Under the pieces are notes generated by a model, which had not been told where the DNA came from, ran no database searches, and saw nothing but the letters and a program-made list of their open reading frames with translations. A stretch of 64,000 nt of DNA from Rhexocercosporidium sp. MPI-PUGE-AT-0058 (lineage: Eukaryota; Ascomycota; Leotiomycetes; Helotiales), in the NCBI GenBank assembly GCA_020746875.1, contig JAGTJL010000013.1:682001-746000 (forward strand), in the 5' to 3' direction. Both the position numbers and the translations under genes were made by a program. This document shows positions 1-13,002 of the stretch, one piece after another (the stretch's first letter is position 1; each line of letters opens with the position of its first letter).

Positions 1-3000
1 CATCATCGCCTGCATGTCTGGGCAGCCAGCCAGGCAAGCGAGCGCATCTGCTCTGTTAGTGTGAACCCAACCAGAACCCAAATTTAAAACGTGCACTTTG
101 GCGTTTCCTCTCATAAAGTACTTTCTTTGCATTGCAAACTCATTCTACTGAACACTAAACCCGAGTGAATGGATGCGAACGGAATACGTATGCAAAGCTT
201 GTTGCTGTATATATATGGCTCGGGTGGTTTGCATTTCTTTCCTGCTTTCATCAAATTTCTTTCTCGCCAGTTCTCCTTCTGCTCTTCGTTGCTAAATTCT
301 GTTCGTTTCTGTTTTCCCTTTCTGTTGCGAATTTCGTGTCCTTATTTCTCAATATATCTCATGCATCAGTACTTGCTTCTCTGTTCTTGATTTGAAGAAT
401 TGTTTTGGGTTTTTGATTACACAACGGGTGCATTTCAAGTTAATTGTACCACCTCTGCTCTACTTATCTACATCATCTCATCCTTTCCTTCGTTGTCCCT
501 CGTCAGCAAAGAAGAACGCACCTTCCTTCTACATACCAGCTTACTGCCCCAGCCAAGGAATGCTGACGTCGTAGGCTCGCATCATGACCAAGTGCTCGGT
601 GTCATTTCACGAGGTTCCGTACGCTCCATGTACTTTTGCTAGAGTCGAAATGTCGAATTAGAGACTGGCTGATGGACTGCTCGAAAGGTGTTTTGACTCG
701 TCCACGCAGAGTCGTTGCGGTGTGGCTTGAGACACGACAGCGTACTCAATGCTAGCTGTAGATCGTAGGGATAAGTAGACCCTCGTCCCCTTCCTCACAT
801 CAATTGACGGTGTTTTGGATTCATGAATATCTCATGCGTTGATTTTGGGATGTCTGCGGCTGATATGCTTCATATCCCGAAGTTTGCTGTGGTGAGAATG
901 TTATCATGGGTTTAGCACCACGTCCGACTTTTAGCCGTTTGAGTTTGGACGTTGATCTTCTTGGCAAGATCGAGGGGGCTTCAGCCCCAAACGGCTGGGC
1001 TGGCTTTATATACCAAGCTCTACGGACGACTCTCGACTTGAACGACTGGCAACGAACTTTCAGAACTCGATCCTGGAAGTAGATGGAATGGACAACATTT
1101 CAAGACCATGCTCAGTTGGCATTCCCCAGACACGGCATGTCACGATCGCAACGACGGGACACAACTCAACTCAGCAGCTCGGTTCTGGCTGAATCCAAGG
1201 AGAATTGTAAAACAAGACCGAGGCATTGAAATTGGTGCATGTCATTCTGGGTCGATGCAGCTTTCATCAAATTATGGGCAATGTCGAAGAGTTCGACTTG
1301 GGACACCTACGGATTTCCTCCTGAAGTGAGTTGAGCTCCTCGCGGGCTGACCAACCACACCCACCAAGACTTCCCCAGCGAGGCAAGCACACACCGACTT
1401 CATTTGACGGACCAGACGCATACCCAAATATTCCAAAACTCCGAAAATGGTTTTGGTGACTACCCAAGACACTCACTCACAACGGCTTTCATTAACAGAA
1501 GGATGGGGCAGGCAAATCTAGTGGCGGCAGCCCTTCCCGACAACATCCACACCTCCCAGCCCGCATGAGAGTCATTCGACGTTTATGCAGCCTGGGCAAA
1601 TCATGTCGGCAGACCACCATCCTCAATTTTTGGGGTTGTTTCCCAACGCCACGAGTGATTGGGCAAACAAAGCAGCAGTGCGGCACAGAACCCCTGCTGC
1701 AAGATAAGAAAAAGCAGTGTCCCATTGGTCACCTCGCCCAGATTCAGGTCACACAAACCTTCACACTCGAACACAACGTCTCATTATTCTCGTGCCGGAT
1801 CGAGAGTCTTACGATCGAATCGAAGTTGGACGAGAAATAAATGAATAAATCGGGGTGACCATGCAAAGGATGAAAGCGCATCATCTCGAGCTCGAGAGAA
1901 TAGGTCTACCAACACGAGACGAGCCTGACAATACCCGGATCGAGATGCAATCTCAGATGTTGCACTTACCAAGAAACTACAGCTAGCTTTTGGTGCCATG
2001 AACGATGAAACATATCGGCCAAAATACAGGGGCTCATAGACTTTCGGATAATCAGGCCATCAGGATGAGAGGTGGATCAACGATTCAACATCAGCCATTC
2101 TGAAGGTCGCTTACTCTTTGCGGAACTCAACACCCGATGCAATGCACCCGGCAATAGAGCAATCATGACCCTAGGGATTGAAGGTCTGGTTTGACAGCAG
2201 GTCAGATTCGCGGTGAGACGACGGTCTGGAGCCTTTGTGTATGGCGCGGCAGGCCGGCATCGTGCTGGCAATGCAGGTCCCTCCAGGGAAGTCTACCCAC
2301 GCGGAGATGCGGGCGTACAAGAAGCCGACAATGGTCAATTCCCGAGCGATCATTCGTTGGACAAATGCAAGATGATGAGGTTCCTTGAATGACAGACTCC
2401 ATGAAAGAAGCAGCAAGAAACTGGAATTCCCAGCAACGAGAATTGAAGCTACTGTCTCAATTTTCATTGCTATGTAGCAATGGAGCGAAGCTCGGGAAGC
2501 TTTGATGCGGAGGCTTGAGAAGGAAGGACATCCTTGACGGCATGTTACATTCGCGGACAAATGCCGGCACGATATTTTGTTGTCAACAGCAAGATATGAG
2601 TGTGCATCCGAAAGGAAAATGCATCGAAAGAGGCGTTCGAAACCCAATTCTCAAGATCCTTCGCTAATCGTCTTTCACTTAGAGGGCGTTTTAGTCTGGA
2701 TGTGATATGGTATCCATTGGGATGATGTGTGTCTTTACTAGCAATTTGGCCTTGGCGATGAATCCCTTCGCGATTTACCTGGAAAGATGTTCTCTGTATT
2801 TCTTTTGCAGGAAATACTGCCGTTTTGACCCAACTTAGAAGGGTTACCGAGGTGGGTTCGCAGAAAAAGACTTTAGATAATCACACTGCCCATGTCAGTA
2901 CCTTGAGAGAATTTCCTCAATTTTACCACAGTATTTGACTTCTTGTGCAGCTCTATTCCCTCCACCAAACCTGTTCCTAGCTCTATCGAACAAACGATTT

Positions 3001-3573
3001 GCTCTTGACTGGCTTTTAGTATCAAGGCGATCAACCTCTTCTCATTTGTTCCTTCTGCTTGCTCTGGATATTTTGCTGAGCTTCCTGCGGCATTGCGAAG
3101 CACGAAAATTGAGACACTGATCCTTCATTCATCTTCCATTACTAAAGGCGGAATCAACTGCAAGACCAAATATCAAAAGAGAGTTCGTCAAGCTTAAGAC
3201 CTCTCTTCTTATAAGACAAGCATTGGGCCTATGACGAATGAGGAGTCTGCTCCGGCGCCTATCAGCTCTCGTGGCTGCCGTTACCCTGCCTGCTGGGGTC
3301 TAGGCGTGGGGCAACTGCAGCAACCGTTTTTTGGCACAGGCGTGCCCGTACGGCGTCCTGTAGCTTAGCGAGCAATTAAAGGCACGGCACCTCGACAACT
3401 CACAGTAGCTTAGATCGATCCTCACCGGGCGAGAAAGCCATACAGAACGGTACCAGACCAGGACCACGAACGAGCATCACCGACTGACTCTACGTCCGAT
3501 AAAGCCTCCCAGGACGAATTCGAGTGCACAACCTCGCGCATGAGAGTTGCTACTACCAGGTCTCCCGTCCGCG
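1..3573. other. Gene-poor stretch, no supported gene
   Basis: I see no convincing coding region. The longest open frame here (about 2171-2647, minus strand, 158 codons) begins with TTG, has no recognisable domain and is not continued by spliced exons. Positions 240-520 are pyrimidine-rich. The last few hundred bases are presumably the promoter and 5' leader of the gene starting at 3574. Confidence 0.6.
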
Positions 3574-6500
3574 ATGGATCGATTGTCGCAGTACACTCGA
3601 GAAGCCGCACGAGACGAGTCTCGGCGCCGGAGCATAGGAGAGCTTCAGGGCGACTTGCTATGGCGACCAAATTTACCCAAGACGTGTACCGTTGCCGATG
3701 CCCACAAAGCCTGTCTGGAACTCCTGGAACGTCAACTGGCCGTCGTTCTAGAATGTGCTAAAGAGGCCAATGCCAGTGTCAAATCGCTGCTCTATCCCAT
3801 TCGCCGGAGGTTGGATGACCAGATGGTGCGCTTTGAAATTTGGTCCTCAGATGTCGATGCCAAAACCGGAACGCTAGGGGAAGAGCCCGTGGCGGGAGCC
3901 TTTTCAGAAGAGATGAACAATCTATTTGGACTTGTCAAAGACAGACTTTTGAAGGTTCTAGAGCTAGCTGGGATCGTGTCAGATGACTTGGGCAAAGTAT
4001 TCGAAGTCTTGGGTTCTCTTGATAACAGTTCTGACAGGTGAGAACACTTCATCTGGGACATCTACGTGTGGGATATTGATTTGGCTCGAATAGAAGCACG
4101 GCTTCCCAGCGATTAAAGGATGCTTGTGACCATGTTTCCCTCACTATTAGCGAAATCGATCCTGTGCTACTGAACCTGGGTACATTGGTCCGCCCGGTTC
4201 GTGCTGCTCAAGCTGCCTTTCGTCAAGAGGGGACGTATTGGGAGCATCGACAAAAGATCTTGCAAGGTAAGAATGCAGTGAGGTCGGCTGGTCCATCTGG
4301 TTTACCGTCGCCGAGTCCATCGAGAGCTTCTGATGAGAGTCCAAGCTCTGCAGGATGCCCTGATCGGAATACACGCCCGGACTTCTTCTCATCAGAGAGC
4401 TCTGATAAGGGGAAGAGTCCAGAGGTCTTCCCGAGGAGTATCGCGATCATCCAGGATAGCTCGTCACGTCCAACATTGACCGGCAGGGCAATGGGGAGGT
4501 CTAAACCAACGGGAAGGTCGCAGCAAGGGAGATCACCACCAGAGAACGGCCAGCTGTCACTCGCCTGCCCAGCGGACCGTTTGAAAGCCAAGCTGGACAT
4601 GATGGTTGAGAATAACTTTCACGACGAAGACTGGATGCAGACAGTGGACGATAAAATCCAGTCTGTATTGGACGAAGATTCTTTGAAGGCCATGTTCACT
4701 TGCGCGTGTACCAAATGTCGACTGGCTCGACGTCTGGCTATATCATCCTCAACCCCAAATGGGGAAGGGCTACAACTAGAAGGGGTCCCGGATGCATTCA
4801 GACTACTTGCCATGTGTATCCTCGCCGAGAAGCCATTCCTGATCAGCTTACTGCTCTCCAGAGAGATCGACGACGAGGTGTTCGAGGACTGTAAATCGGA
4901 AACGCAGCTGGTAGACGAGACGGGTATTGCTCTCGAAGATGCGAGGACCTTGCTTAGACTGAAGGGATTGTTCTTTGGGGTTAGTATGATGCGGTATTTG
5001 CGTTCGCCGAAGAAGGAGGACAAACCTCAGGACGGAGAGAGGACATGGCTCCTGAACGAGATCCTAGAACTGACAAGGAAGCTCTCCTCGCCGAACGATG
5101 CCTCGGAATTAGATCTCCAATCGATGATGATTGGACAACTTACGTTCACCACGACGAAGCGGATGGATACGGATCGGCTGAATGAGTTCTTTCCTGAGTT
5201 ATGGGACGACGAGGTTTCGATTCAGTCGCTGGGGTTTTTGGTTATGGATATGATTTGGTTCCTTGTTGGTGGAAGCTCTATGGTGATGTATATGGATGCC
5301 CTTCGCTCTAAACCTACATCCCGGCCCGCAGGACCTTTCGATTGGATAAAGGCCATCTCGAAAGAAGCGTTTGCACAACTCGAAGCGGAACCAGAACTCG
5401 CACAGGCCTTCGAGGTCGCCTATATCCTCATTCAACCTAACGGACGATTCGGATTAAATGGCACGTCGGAGGAGAATTATGCTTATGCAGACAAGCATCT
5501 GAGAAAGCTGTGGCCGGTATCGTTTCCGGAAGATCCATTTCGAGTTGGGGGGCATAGATCGAATAGGAGTTTGGATGTCTGGAGTGTATCTACAAAAACG
5601 TCAGGAGATCAGGTCGATGCTAATTATGTGGAGATGGAGGGCAATGTGTTTAAATGGCTGTTGGTGGCCCGTTCCCTAGGACTTGGATAATTGCTAATTT
5701 GGGACTTAGAATTCTGAGATATAGGAAGGAAGGTGACGGAGAAATTGAATATGGATGTCGGATACGTATCTACAGATCGCCGAGTGGGCAGCGGGTGCGG
5801 TTTGTGGTTTGCGATTTTGAGAAAGATCCAAATGGTCACACTACATTTCAAGGTATGTAACATTTCTCCCAACACTGGAAGGAATGTTCTAATTCAGGGT
5901 GCAGCTTTGACCGAGGGTTTATGTTTTGTTCCTTTATATTCTTACGATGAACGGCCATTGGAGTTCAGTGCAAAGTTACAACCCAAAGCTGGGTCTACGA
6001 GGGATATCAATATTCCATACATTTTCACATTTCAGAATCGGGATGGTATGATGAGATGTTCCTGATGCGTGCGCGCGGTTGCTGACATTTTCAGATGTGC
6101 AATTACTCCAAGAATGCTTGACTGGTCGCATAATTGAGAGCCAGTATGTTGATACTCCACGTCCACCTCTTTCTTATAATCTGACGACGTCTAGCGCGAT
6201 TCTCAACAGCTTCTCACTGCTTGTCAAAAAGCACCATGGGTTCGAAATCCGAGGCATCGAGATTGGCTTCTGGGACAGCAAGAGAGAGGAGATCCAAGCA
6301 GCTGATTTTGGAGCTATGCAAATCTGGAAGGTGTTGGAGAAGGACAAACTCGTCGGTGGCTTTCTATTGATTGCTTCCAGACCTTTGAACTGACGTATTT
6401 TCGATAGGACTCGGTCCATAAAGGGGACCAACAGCAGAAGCGCGGGGTCAAAGAGCACCCATTGAGGTTTGAGATTGCGGTCACTTCTGATAAGATGCTT

Positions 6501-6939
6501 CTGGTCATCGGAGGTAAGTCTCGCTTGTCCGCTTCCTGACTGTACCACCAATTAATTCCTCGTAGTCCGTTCGCTTCTCAGAGTCCGAGATATGGATTCC
6601 ATGGGTCTGTCGATCACAAGTCGAGACGATGCGCGAGCATCAACATTGATCGGCCGCCTGTACCAGGCACATAAGCTAGATGATGAGACTATCTTCCCCG
6701 GAATCCCGGTTTTCCAAAAACCGCCATTCGAGTCACCCCAGGATGGGGAGATGATCTTATGCAGTGCCCTGCGTCTCGGCTTCTCGAGCAAGCTTGCTAG
6801 AGGTATTATTTATATGCCCGTTTTCTTCTTCCTCTCTTGTTTCCAAACAAGCCATCTGTTTCGAATCAAATTGCTAACTCCACTTGTAGACAACACGAGG
6901 AGATTCCTGGTCAAAAATTATAATGCGAAGCCATATTGA
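3574..6939 (+). CDS. Large multi-exon protein of unknown function (about 985 aa)
   Basis: Not recognised beyond being a plausible real gene. I chose the ATG at 3574 because the longer frame upstream opens only with TTG. Eight exons splice cleanly: introns about 4038-4093, roughly 5659-5710 (donor uncertain), 5853-5904, 6046-6094, 6352-6407, 6514-6565 and 6803-6889. All acceptors end in AG and most introns carry CTAAT/CTGAC-like branch sites. The N-terminal ~160 residues look helical, with regular Leu/Val spacing. Residues about 190-300 are a Ser/Pro/Gly-rich linker. The middle holds a CxxCxxCR-like segment near the codons at 4703-4725 and many charged helices. The C-terminal third alternates short beta-like and charged segments and ends in a basic tail. 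No signal peptide or clear membrane segment is seen. The helical N-terminus could be one of the fungal N-terminal helical domains found on STAND proteins, but no NACHT or NB-ARC P-loop follows, so I assign no function. Confidence 0.75.
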
Positions 6940-8301
6940 CCCGGCTTACGGATGGACATCGTCCACTCCCCTCACCCTATCCAAAGAGAAGACTGGTACC
7001 GAGGACCAGACCAGCACAGTTGTTTCATGCTGCGATTCGCAACCTGGTACACACCGCTGGATTCGGGAAGGCGGTCCCTTTGTACCAGCTACCCCTCCAT
7101 CATCACCCATGACGGTTCTCACCCCACCAATTTCCGGGTCGGTACAGATGGAGATCCTGGCTCTTGACATGTGCGCCCATACCACTCTGAGCCCAGAGAT
7201 CTCTTGAGCGCGCGCACTCACTGGTCGGCGGCACACGCCAAGTTTCCTGGGGCGATATTGGCAGTTGGAAGCGGATACCCACGCCAGGGCGGCCTGTCAG
7301 TTCTTGGTGTTTGGACTGGTGCACGGCTGCTTGGAGAGACGGAAGCAGAGGGCCACAGGGGGGCCTGTCCCCCAATACTTTTGTTTAATGAACAGGCCCC
7401 GGGGTTCTCATATACCAAAGTATGGAGGAGGTATGGTTTCGTTACTGGACGGGCCCTGGATTCGCTATCAATCTTCCACCAGCTAAACCGCTGAAATCTA
7501 CTACTATACAGTACTGCATTACAACATTGCAACAATGTCTGCACTGCGCTGCGCTGTAGGAGCATAAAGCCCGGCCTTTTTGGCTATAGCAGTGGCGTTG
7601 TCCCTCCTCCCCGTACAATCCCTCCCTTGCAAGGAAAGACTTTCGTTATTATTAGCTGCACTGGCGTGCATTCATTCATTGCCTGCAGTGGTGGTGATGG
7701 CTCTCCCCGACCCGGAGTCGCTCCATCCCTCCCTTCAACGCTTGGCTGTGCCTTATCGCTTCATCTTACTGGGTAGGTTTCGGACTTCACATCCCACCTC
7801 CACCGACGTCCACATCCACATCCTCATCCACACCTCGAGAGCCCAACCCCAACCATCTCATCTCATCTCATTCCCCCATGTCCATCCCATCCCATCCATC
7901 TATCCCGTCCTATCCCATCCCACAAATCAATCTACGCACGACGCCCTGTTCGTGCACGCGCCGGATGCAGGCCATGGCCCACAGCCCAGAGCATCAGGAT
8001 GGGCAAGCGTGTCGGTGAGTCGGGAACGGCCAGGACGGGAGCCTCATGCAGGGCTTTTTCTTGGGCACCAGTTATCGTGAGCTGCTTGCTCGTCCCAATC
8101 TACCTACCTCTAGCGCATCTCCCCGAGCTTTCCATGTGGTGTGTGTATGACGACGTCCGGAAAGCCTTTCACATACATACTTCAGATGAGGTTCTTCTTG
8201 ACTTGAGCTGCCAAAGTTACGACTGGGAATTATAGCGTCATCGCATGATCTGACCACAGACCAAAATTCACGAGGCGTCGGCCCGAAATCGTGGTTCAAC
8301 G
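6940..8301. promoter_or_regulatory. Intergenic region, presumed promoter of the ammonium transporter
   Basis: No gene is supported. The region contains pentamer-rich CATCT/CATCC low-complexity sequence at about 7855-7925. GATA-type core motifs (reverse-strand GATAAG at 7752-7757, GATAA at 8072-8076) lie upstream of the ammonium transporter. Such motifs are the known targets of AreA-class nitrogen regulators in filamentous fungi. Their presence is compatible with nitrogen control but is weak evidence, because the motif is short and common. Confidence 0.35.
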
Positions 8302-10510
8302 ATGGATGTATGTACCACCCGGCGATAAGGACAACATCATACCTATTAGCGTGTCCGAGTGAGTACTGATCAATGTGTCTAGCAGACTACCGGCGCCGAC
8401 TATGCCTGGATCATGGCTTCCACGGCGTTGGTATTTATGATGGTACCCGGGATTGCGCTCTTCTACTCCGGACTTCGAAGTCAAACCACAGCCCTGTCTT
8501 TGATATGGCTGAGTATGATGGCCGTCTCAGTCGTGAGCATACAAGTCAGCATCCCAACACTGCTCGGATTGAGGAAATGCGATTGAGGAGGAACTGACCC
8601 GGCTACAGTGGTTCTTGTTTGGATATTCGCTGGTGTTCACCCAGACCTCGACGAGTCGATTCATCGGTAACTTCAAATATGCGCTTTTCTTGAATATCAA
8701 CCAGAATGATGCTTTCGCCGGTGTGCGCGCCCATGATACGCCGGCGATGGTCTTTGGACTCTTCCAAGGGATGTTTGCGGCTTTTACGTTCGTATCCCTT
8801 TTACTTCACCAAGCTACCCCTCCGTCTCATAATCCATCTCCTTACTAACCACCCATCAGAATCGCCCTAGTCACAGGCGTCATCGCAGAAAAAGGCCGAC
8901 TCCTCCCTTTCCTCATCTTCTCCTTCTTCTGGACCTCACTCGTCTACGATCCGATCGCATACTGGCTCTGGAACGAGCAAGGCTGGGGAAACCATATGGG
9001 CGGGCTGGACTGGGCTGGCGGAACACCCGTACACATTTGTTCTGGAGCCGCAACTCTCGCATACACTGTCATGCTGAAATACATTCGCGTCACCACCGAC
9101 GACACGCACAGCATAACCAGCATATCGCACGACGCAGGCAGTTGGAAGAAATACATATTCTCGCGCGCACAGCGCAGCAAACGACTTCCGTCCGGACCCA
9201 CCGCACTAGAGGCCGGACTCGAGAGCCATAATATGACGAATGCAATGCTAGGCATGTTGTTGGTATGGTTCGGGTGGTTCGGGTTTAATGCTGGATCGGA
9301 ATTGAAAGCCAATATGCGCGCAGCTTCTACGTTCATTGCGACGAATGTCGCGGCTTGCAGTGGTGGGGTGGCATATACCCTTCTTGAGCGCATGGCGGGG
9401 CAGAAGTGGTCGGGTTTGGGGTTCTGTACGGGGGCTTTTGCTGGCTTGGTTGCTATTACTCCAGGGGCGGGATATGTGCGTCTCTTTTTCTCTTTTTCTT
9501 ATATATTTCTCAGTATTTTCTCAGGTGTATCGGGAGGAGGCTAATTTGAAGCAGGTCCCGCCTTGGGCTGCACTCATCTTTGGGTCGACGGCCGCGGCTG
9601 TTTGTTTTGGTTTCGAGGCTATCAAGTGGTTAGAGGATTTTCTGGAGGAGCCACTGCATATTACTATCATTCATGGCGTTGGTGGATTGTGGGGTATGTT
9701 CCTCACAGGAATCTTCGCAGAGTAAGTCTTGACCACCCTCACTGCTTACCTATGTTCTATAACTAACGGCTTGTAGCAAGAACATAGCTCTGCTTGATGG
9801 ATCTATAATAGATGGGGGAGCCATCAATGGGAATGGGAAGCAGATACCGTACGTATATCTCGACATCCTACCATTTGCTTCTCGAAAGATAGGAGATAGT
9901 GAACGTTTGAAAGAGGACAGTATCTGACTTCGACATAAACAGCATCCAACTAGCCGGCGGCTTCGGCGGATTCTTCTACTCCTTCTTCGCAACTCTCGGC
10001 CTTCTTATTATCATGCAATTCCTATCCATCTACTTCCCCAGCTTAGAGCTACGAGCTAGGTCGAGGAGAGGTGCATTAGTGAATCTAGATGAGGAGGAAT
10101 TAGAAGATACCGGCGCTGTAAGTCCTATTCCTACACCCCACCCCGCTCGTCTCTTGCAACAAGCCCATCCCCAAACGACAACTTAACCCAGCCAAACTAA
10201 CACACCACAGTACCGCCTAACCTGCCGCTACCACCCCCTCACCCACCACGAAACCTATTCCCGCCCTGGCTCCGCTCTCCCCAGCGGTCGTCCCTCCCTC
10301 TCGCCCTCCCTTCAACACCACCATCACTCACATCATCACCCTCAACACCAGCAGTATATAGAGATGGACGAACATTCTCCGACGAGTTATTCGCATTCGC
10401 AGCATCGTGATAGGAGTCTGCATCGGACGAGGAGTGATGTGGGGTTGCCGGCGAGGATCGGACAGATGGCTTATGATAGTGGGGGGAGTAGGGGAAGTGG
10501 GAGTCGCTAG
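8302..10510 (+). CDS. Ammonium transporter, Mep2/Amt family
   Basis: Plasma-membrane ammonium permease that imports ammonium as a nitrogen source. The protein has eleven expected membrane spans, starting in exon 2 with a typical first span (PGIALFYSGL) and running through the signature QWFLFGYSLVF. Both pore 'twin' histidines are visible, in GGTPVHICSG and in IIHGVGGLWG. A His at the first site is Mep2-like rather than Mep1/Mep3-like. Eight exons are inferred: 8302-8307, 8386-8544, 8609-8787, 8860-9475, 9555-9721, 9777-9848, 9943-10117 and 10211-10510, all with GT-AG borders, giving 557 aa. The two-codon first exon (ATG GAT before a GTATGT donor) is the weakest part, but there is no other in-frame upstream ATG after the stop at 8251. 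The cytosolic C-terminal tail is unusually His/Ser-rich (a HHHHSHHH run) and ends with Gly/Ser/Arg. The fungal permease family is also known for ammonium sensing in some members; that role is not visible here. Confidence 0.93.
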
Positions 10511-11153
10511 ACCTTCTTCACATGGACAGACTACCATTTCATGTAGGCTTTTTGTTATAGGGTTTCTTTGTCTGGGTTTGGATTTTCTGGGGTTTATTTT
10601 ATTGGGATGGGATACCTTAGCGTCGGGGTTTAGGGGTATTATCTTTTTTTGATCCTGCTCTTATCTCATTTTGTTCTATCTTTTTTTGGGAGAGAGGAAG
10701 AATGATGCAGAGGATGAACGGATGGGGATTTTGTACATAGGGTAATCTGTTGATAGACGAGGGAAGTGTGGAGATGGGTGGATGGATGGGTGATAGCTCG
10801 GACGGGGTAAAATAATCTGATTTGCTCTCTATATCGAAGCCCGAAGGTTCGGTTATATTGCCAATTTTTAAGATTACCTGGTCGTTTCTCATCCGTTCAA
10901 TGCTTCTCTCTTTTTTTTTGTGTGTTCTTTGTGCTGCTTATGTTGTGTTGTCTACTCCTTCCCGGGTGTAAATTTAGTTAACTTATCGTTCTATGGCGAC
11001 AGGGTCTCGGGTCGCCGATTCGCACTTCAGCAAAGTGGCTCGAATGCTACTGTGGATACAGCATCTCAAGTGGTGATTCTCTTTTTCATAAGCAAGGTGA
11101 ACTCTCGATGTAGTTAATATATCTGTAAACATGTAAAAGAGGATGGTTATTTT

Positions 11154-11164
11154 GGGGGGGGGGG
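11154..11164. repeat. Run of 11 G residues
   Basis: Uninterrupted G11 in non-coding sequence between the ammonium transporter and the rhamnosidase gene. Such tracts are slippage-prone and often length-polymorphic. Confidence 0.9.
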
Positions 11165-12510
11165 TTCTATCTCTCTATAATCTAGGCTGCCAGAAGAGAA
11201 GACGTTTGATAGATATTGAAGAACTTTCGAGGACATGTGTGGTTGGATAAAATGTCGTTCTGGAGCTGTAGAATTAGAGTCGATCACCTGTGCTCTCTTT
11301 CTTTTCCTCTCTTTTCATGGGCATATCTTTTCGGTATGGTCAAGGGCACCGATGTTGACATCTCCCGGCCGCGGACCGAGAAGGGTCGATGCGAAACATA
11401 CGATATGTCGAGCGACATCTGTCAGCTATAGCGCCAATCTATTACTATTACCTAGTACAGTACAGTATGATAAAACTCGGATAGTAAGATTGGCATCTAA
11501 CATTCACGAAAAGTGAAGCTGCGAATCACAGCACGCGGAAGGTGTTTTCTCGAAATGCACCTGTGCTGACCTACCTGCCTCTTTGGTACAACTTGCTGCC
11601 TACCTAGGATGTCAACTGCCGATCGATCATGCAGCCTCCTTTCCCAACCTATATTTGCGTGTTGACGAAACACGACACCAAAAGAGGGAAGACGAGAGTA
11701 TCGGCTTCATTACTAGTTCGTCGAATTCCTTTCTTTCTCACACAAGATATCTCTTTTCCTAATCGGTGTAGATGTAATCTCCCGGTTGAAAGTCTGTCAG
11801 GTCCGTCTTATTAGTTCTCTTGCGAGCCTCGCTTAGCTTGAGTCGCTTCGGGGACATTTGAGTATTTAGTGCGGGGAAAAAGAGGGGTACAGGGGAGTTC
11901 CCAAGACCCCTGAATATCTCAACCATCCCCATCCAACCTCAACCCATGACCAGACCGACTGCCCATCCAGACTGACCAACACAACACCGACAGTCTTGAA
12001 AGGGATTTATATCGTCACTTTCTCGAGTCACTTTACATCAATATACCGGATGTGGCTGAGAGAAGCTTTCCGCGTGAGCAGAAACGAAGAATTTGCCTGG
12101 GCTGCCACCACGTTCCTGTACGCCGGACCAACCTCAACCGAGTTACCTCGAATCGAAACAACATGGCTATGCCCGTACAATACCCCTTGTTGACCGCGAT
12201 GCGATCTACCTCGTACTCCCGCAGCCGCCACACCCGTTCAGTAGACCTCGTACTTTGCGTACATCAAGTGTTGGCGACTTACGATTAGCCCACCTTTAAG
12301 CTTAAAGCGCCTTCCTAACGCCCACTTCAAGCCTTCATCTCATGCCATCTCCTTTCTTCAGAAGAAGACTAGCATGATGATCTCTCCTCGGCGGTAAATA
12401 TTCCGACGAGTCAGACACGAGACACGCCTTCTCACACGACCGCCCACCTCGCGTCCTCCCTCTCGCGTCCCTCTCCTCTCCACTCTCAAGATGACAGAAT
12501 GGGATCTTGA

Positions 12511-12533
12511 CAGCCAGCCAGCCAGCCAGCCAG
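12511..12533. repeat. (CAGC)n microsatellite
   Basis: Five and three-quarter copies of the tetramer CAGC in non-coding sequence about 470 bp upstream of the rhamnosidase start. Confidence 0.9.
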
Positions 12534-13002
12534 TCGGCAGGCCTCCCTGCCATTCTGGAAAGCAAACAGGGCCACGTTGACAAGGGCATCACAAGCTACA
12601 TCATGGATGTACCTTCCATACTTCAGCGAGCCTATGATGCTGTCGTCTGATGTCAAGGCCGTGGTACAGATGCAGCTCTGCCCCTACAGCTTTCTTAAAG
12701 GGGCCCGAGAAGCGCCGGCCCGTCATCTGATCTTGATTGCTGGCCTTGCACCCCTTGTTGTTGTTAGCTCATTGTAATCTTAACTTGCGAGTCAAAAGGA
12801 CATAAAATGATGGCTTGGAACATGGCTTGCGAAGAAGTCTCGGATTTTCTTCTCTTGACCTTCTGTCAGGCGCTCTTTACTTTCCCTCTCACTCTGAGTC
12901 AGAAGGTTGAATCGTTATGTTATAGTTGAGACGAGTAAAACTAAGGTATGTTCGTTTGCTTTAGTTTATTTTGAGTACACTTGACTTCAGATCCGATGCG
13001 CC

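Larger units (their letters stand above)
10511..13002. other. Intergenic region with short homopolymers
   Basis: About 2.5 kb without a supported gene. It holds a T9 tract at 10911-10919, a G11 tract at 11154-11164 and a (CAGC)n microsatellite at 12511-12533. The short open frames between 11216 and 12777 have no recognisable features and overlap on both strands, so I treat them as chance. Confidence 0.6.

Noticed and set aside
2171..2647. 158-codon minus-strand open frame
   Set aside because: Opens only with TTG, has no recognisable domain or exon partner, and is overlapped by equally open frames on both strands.
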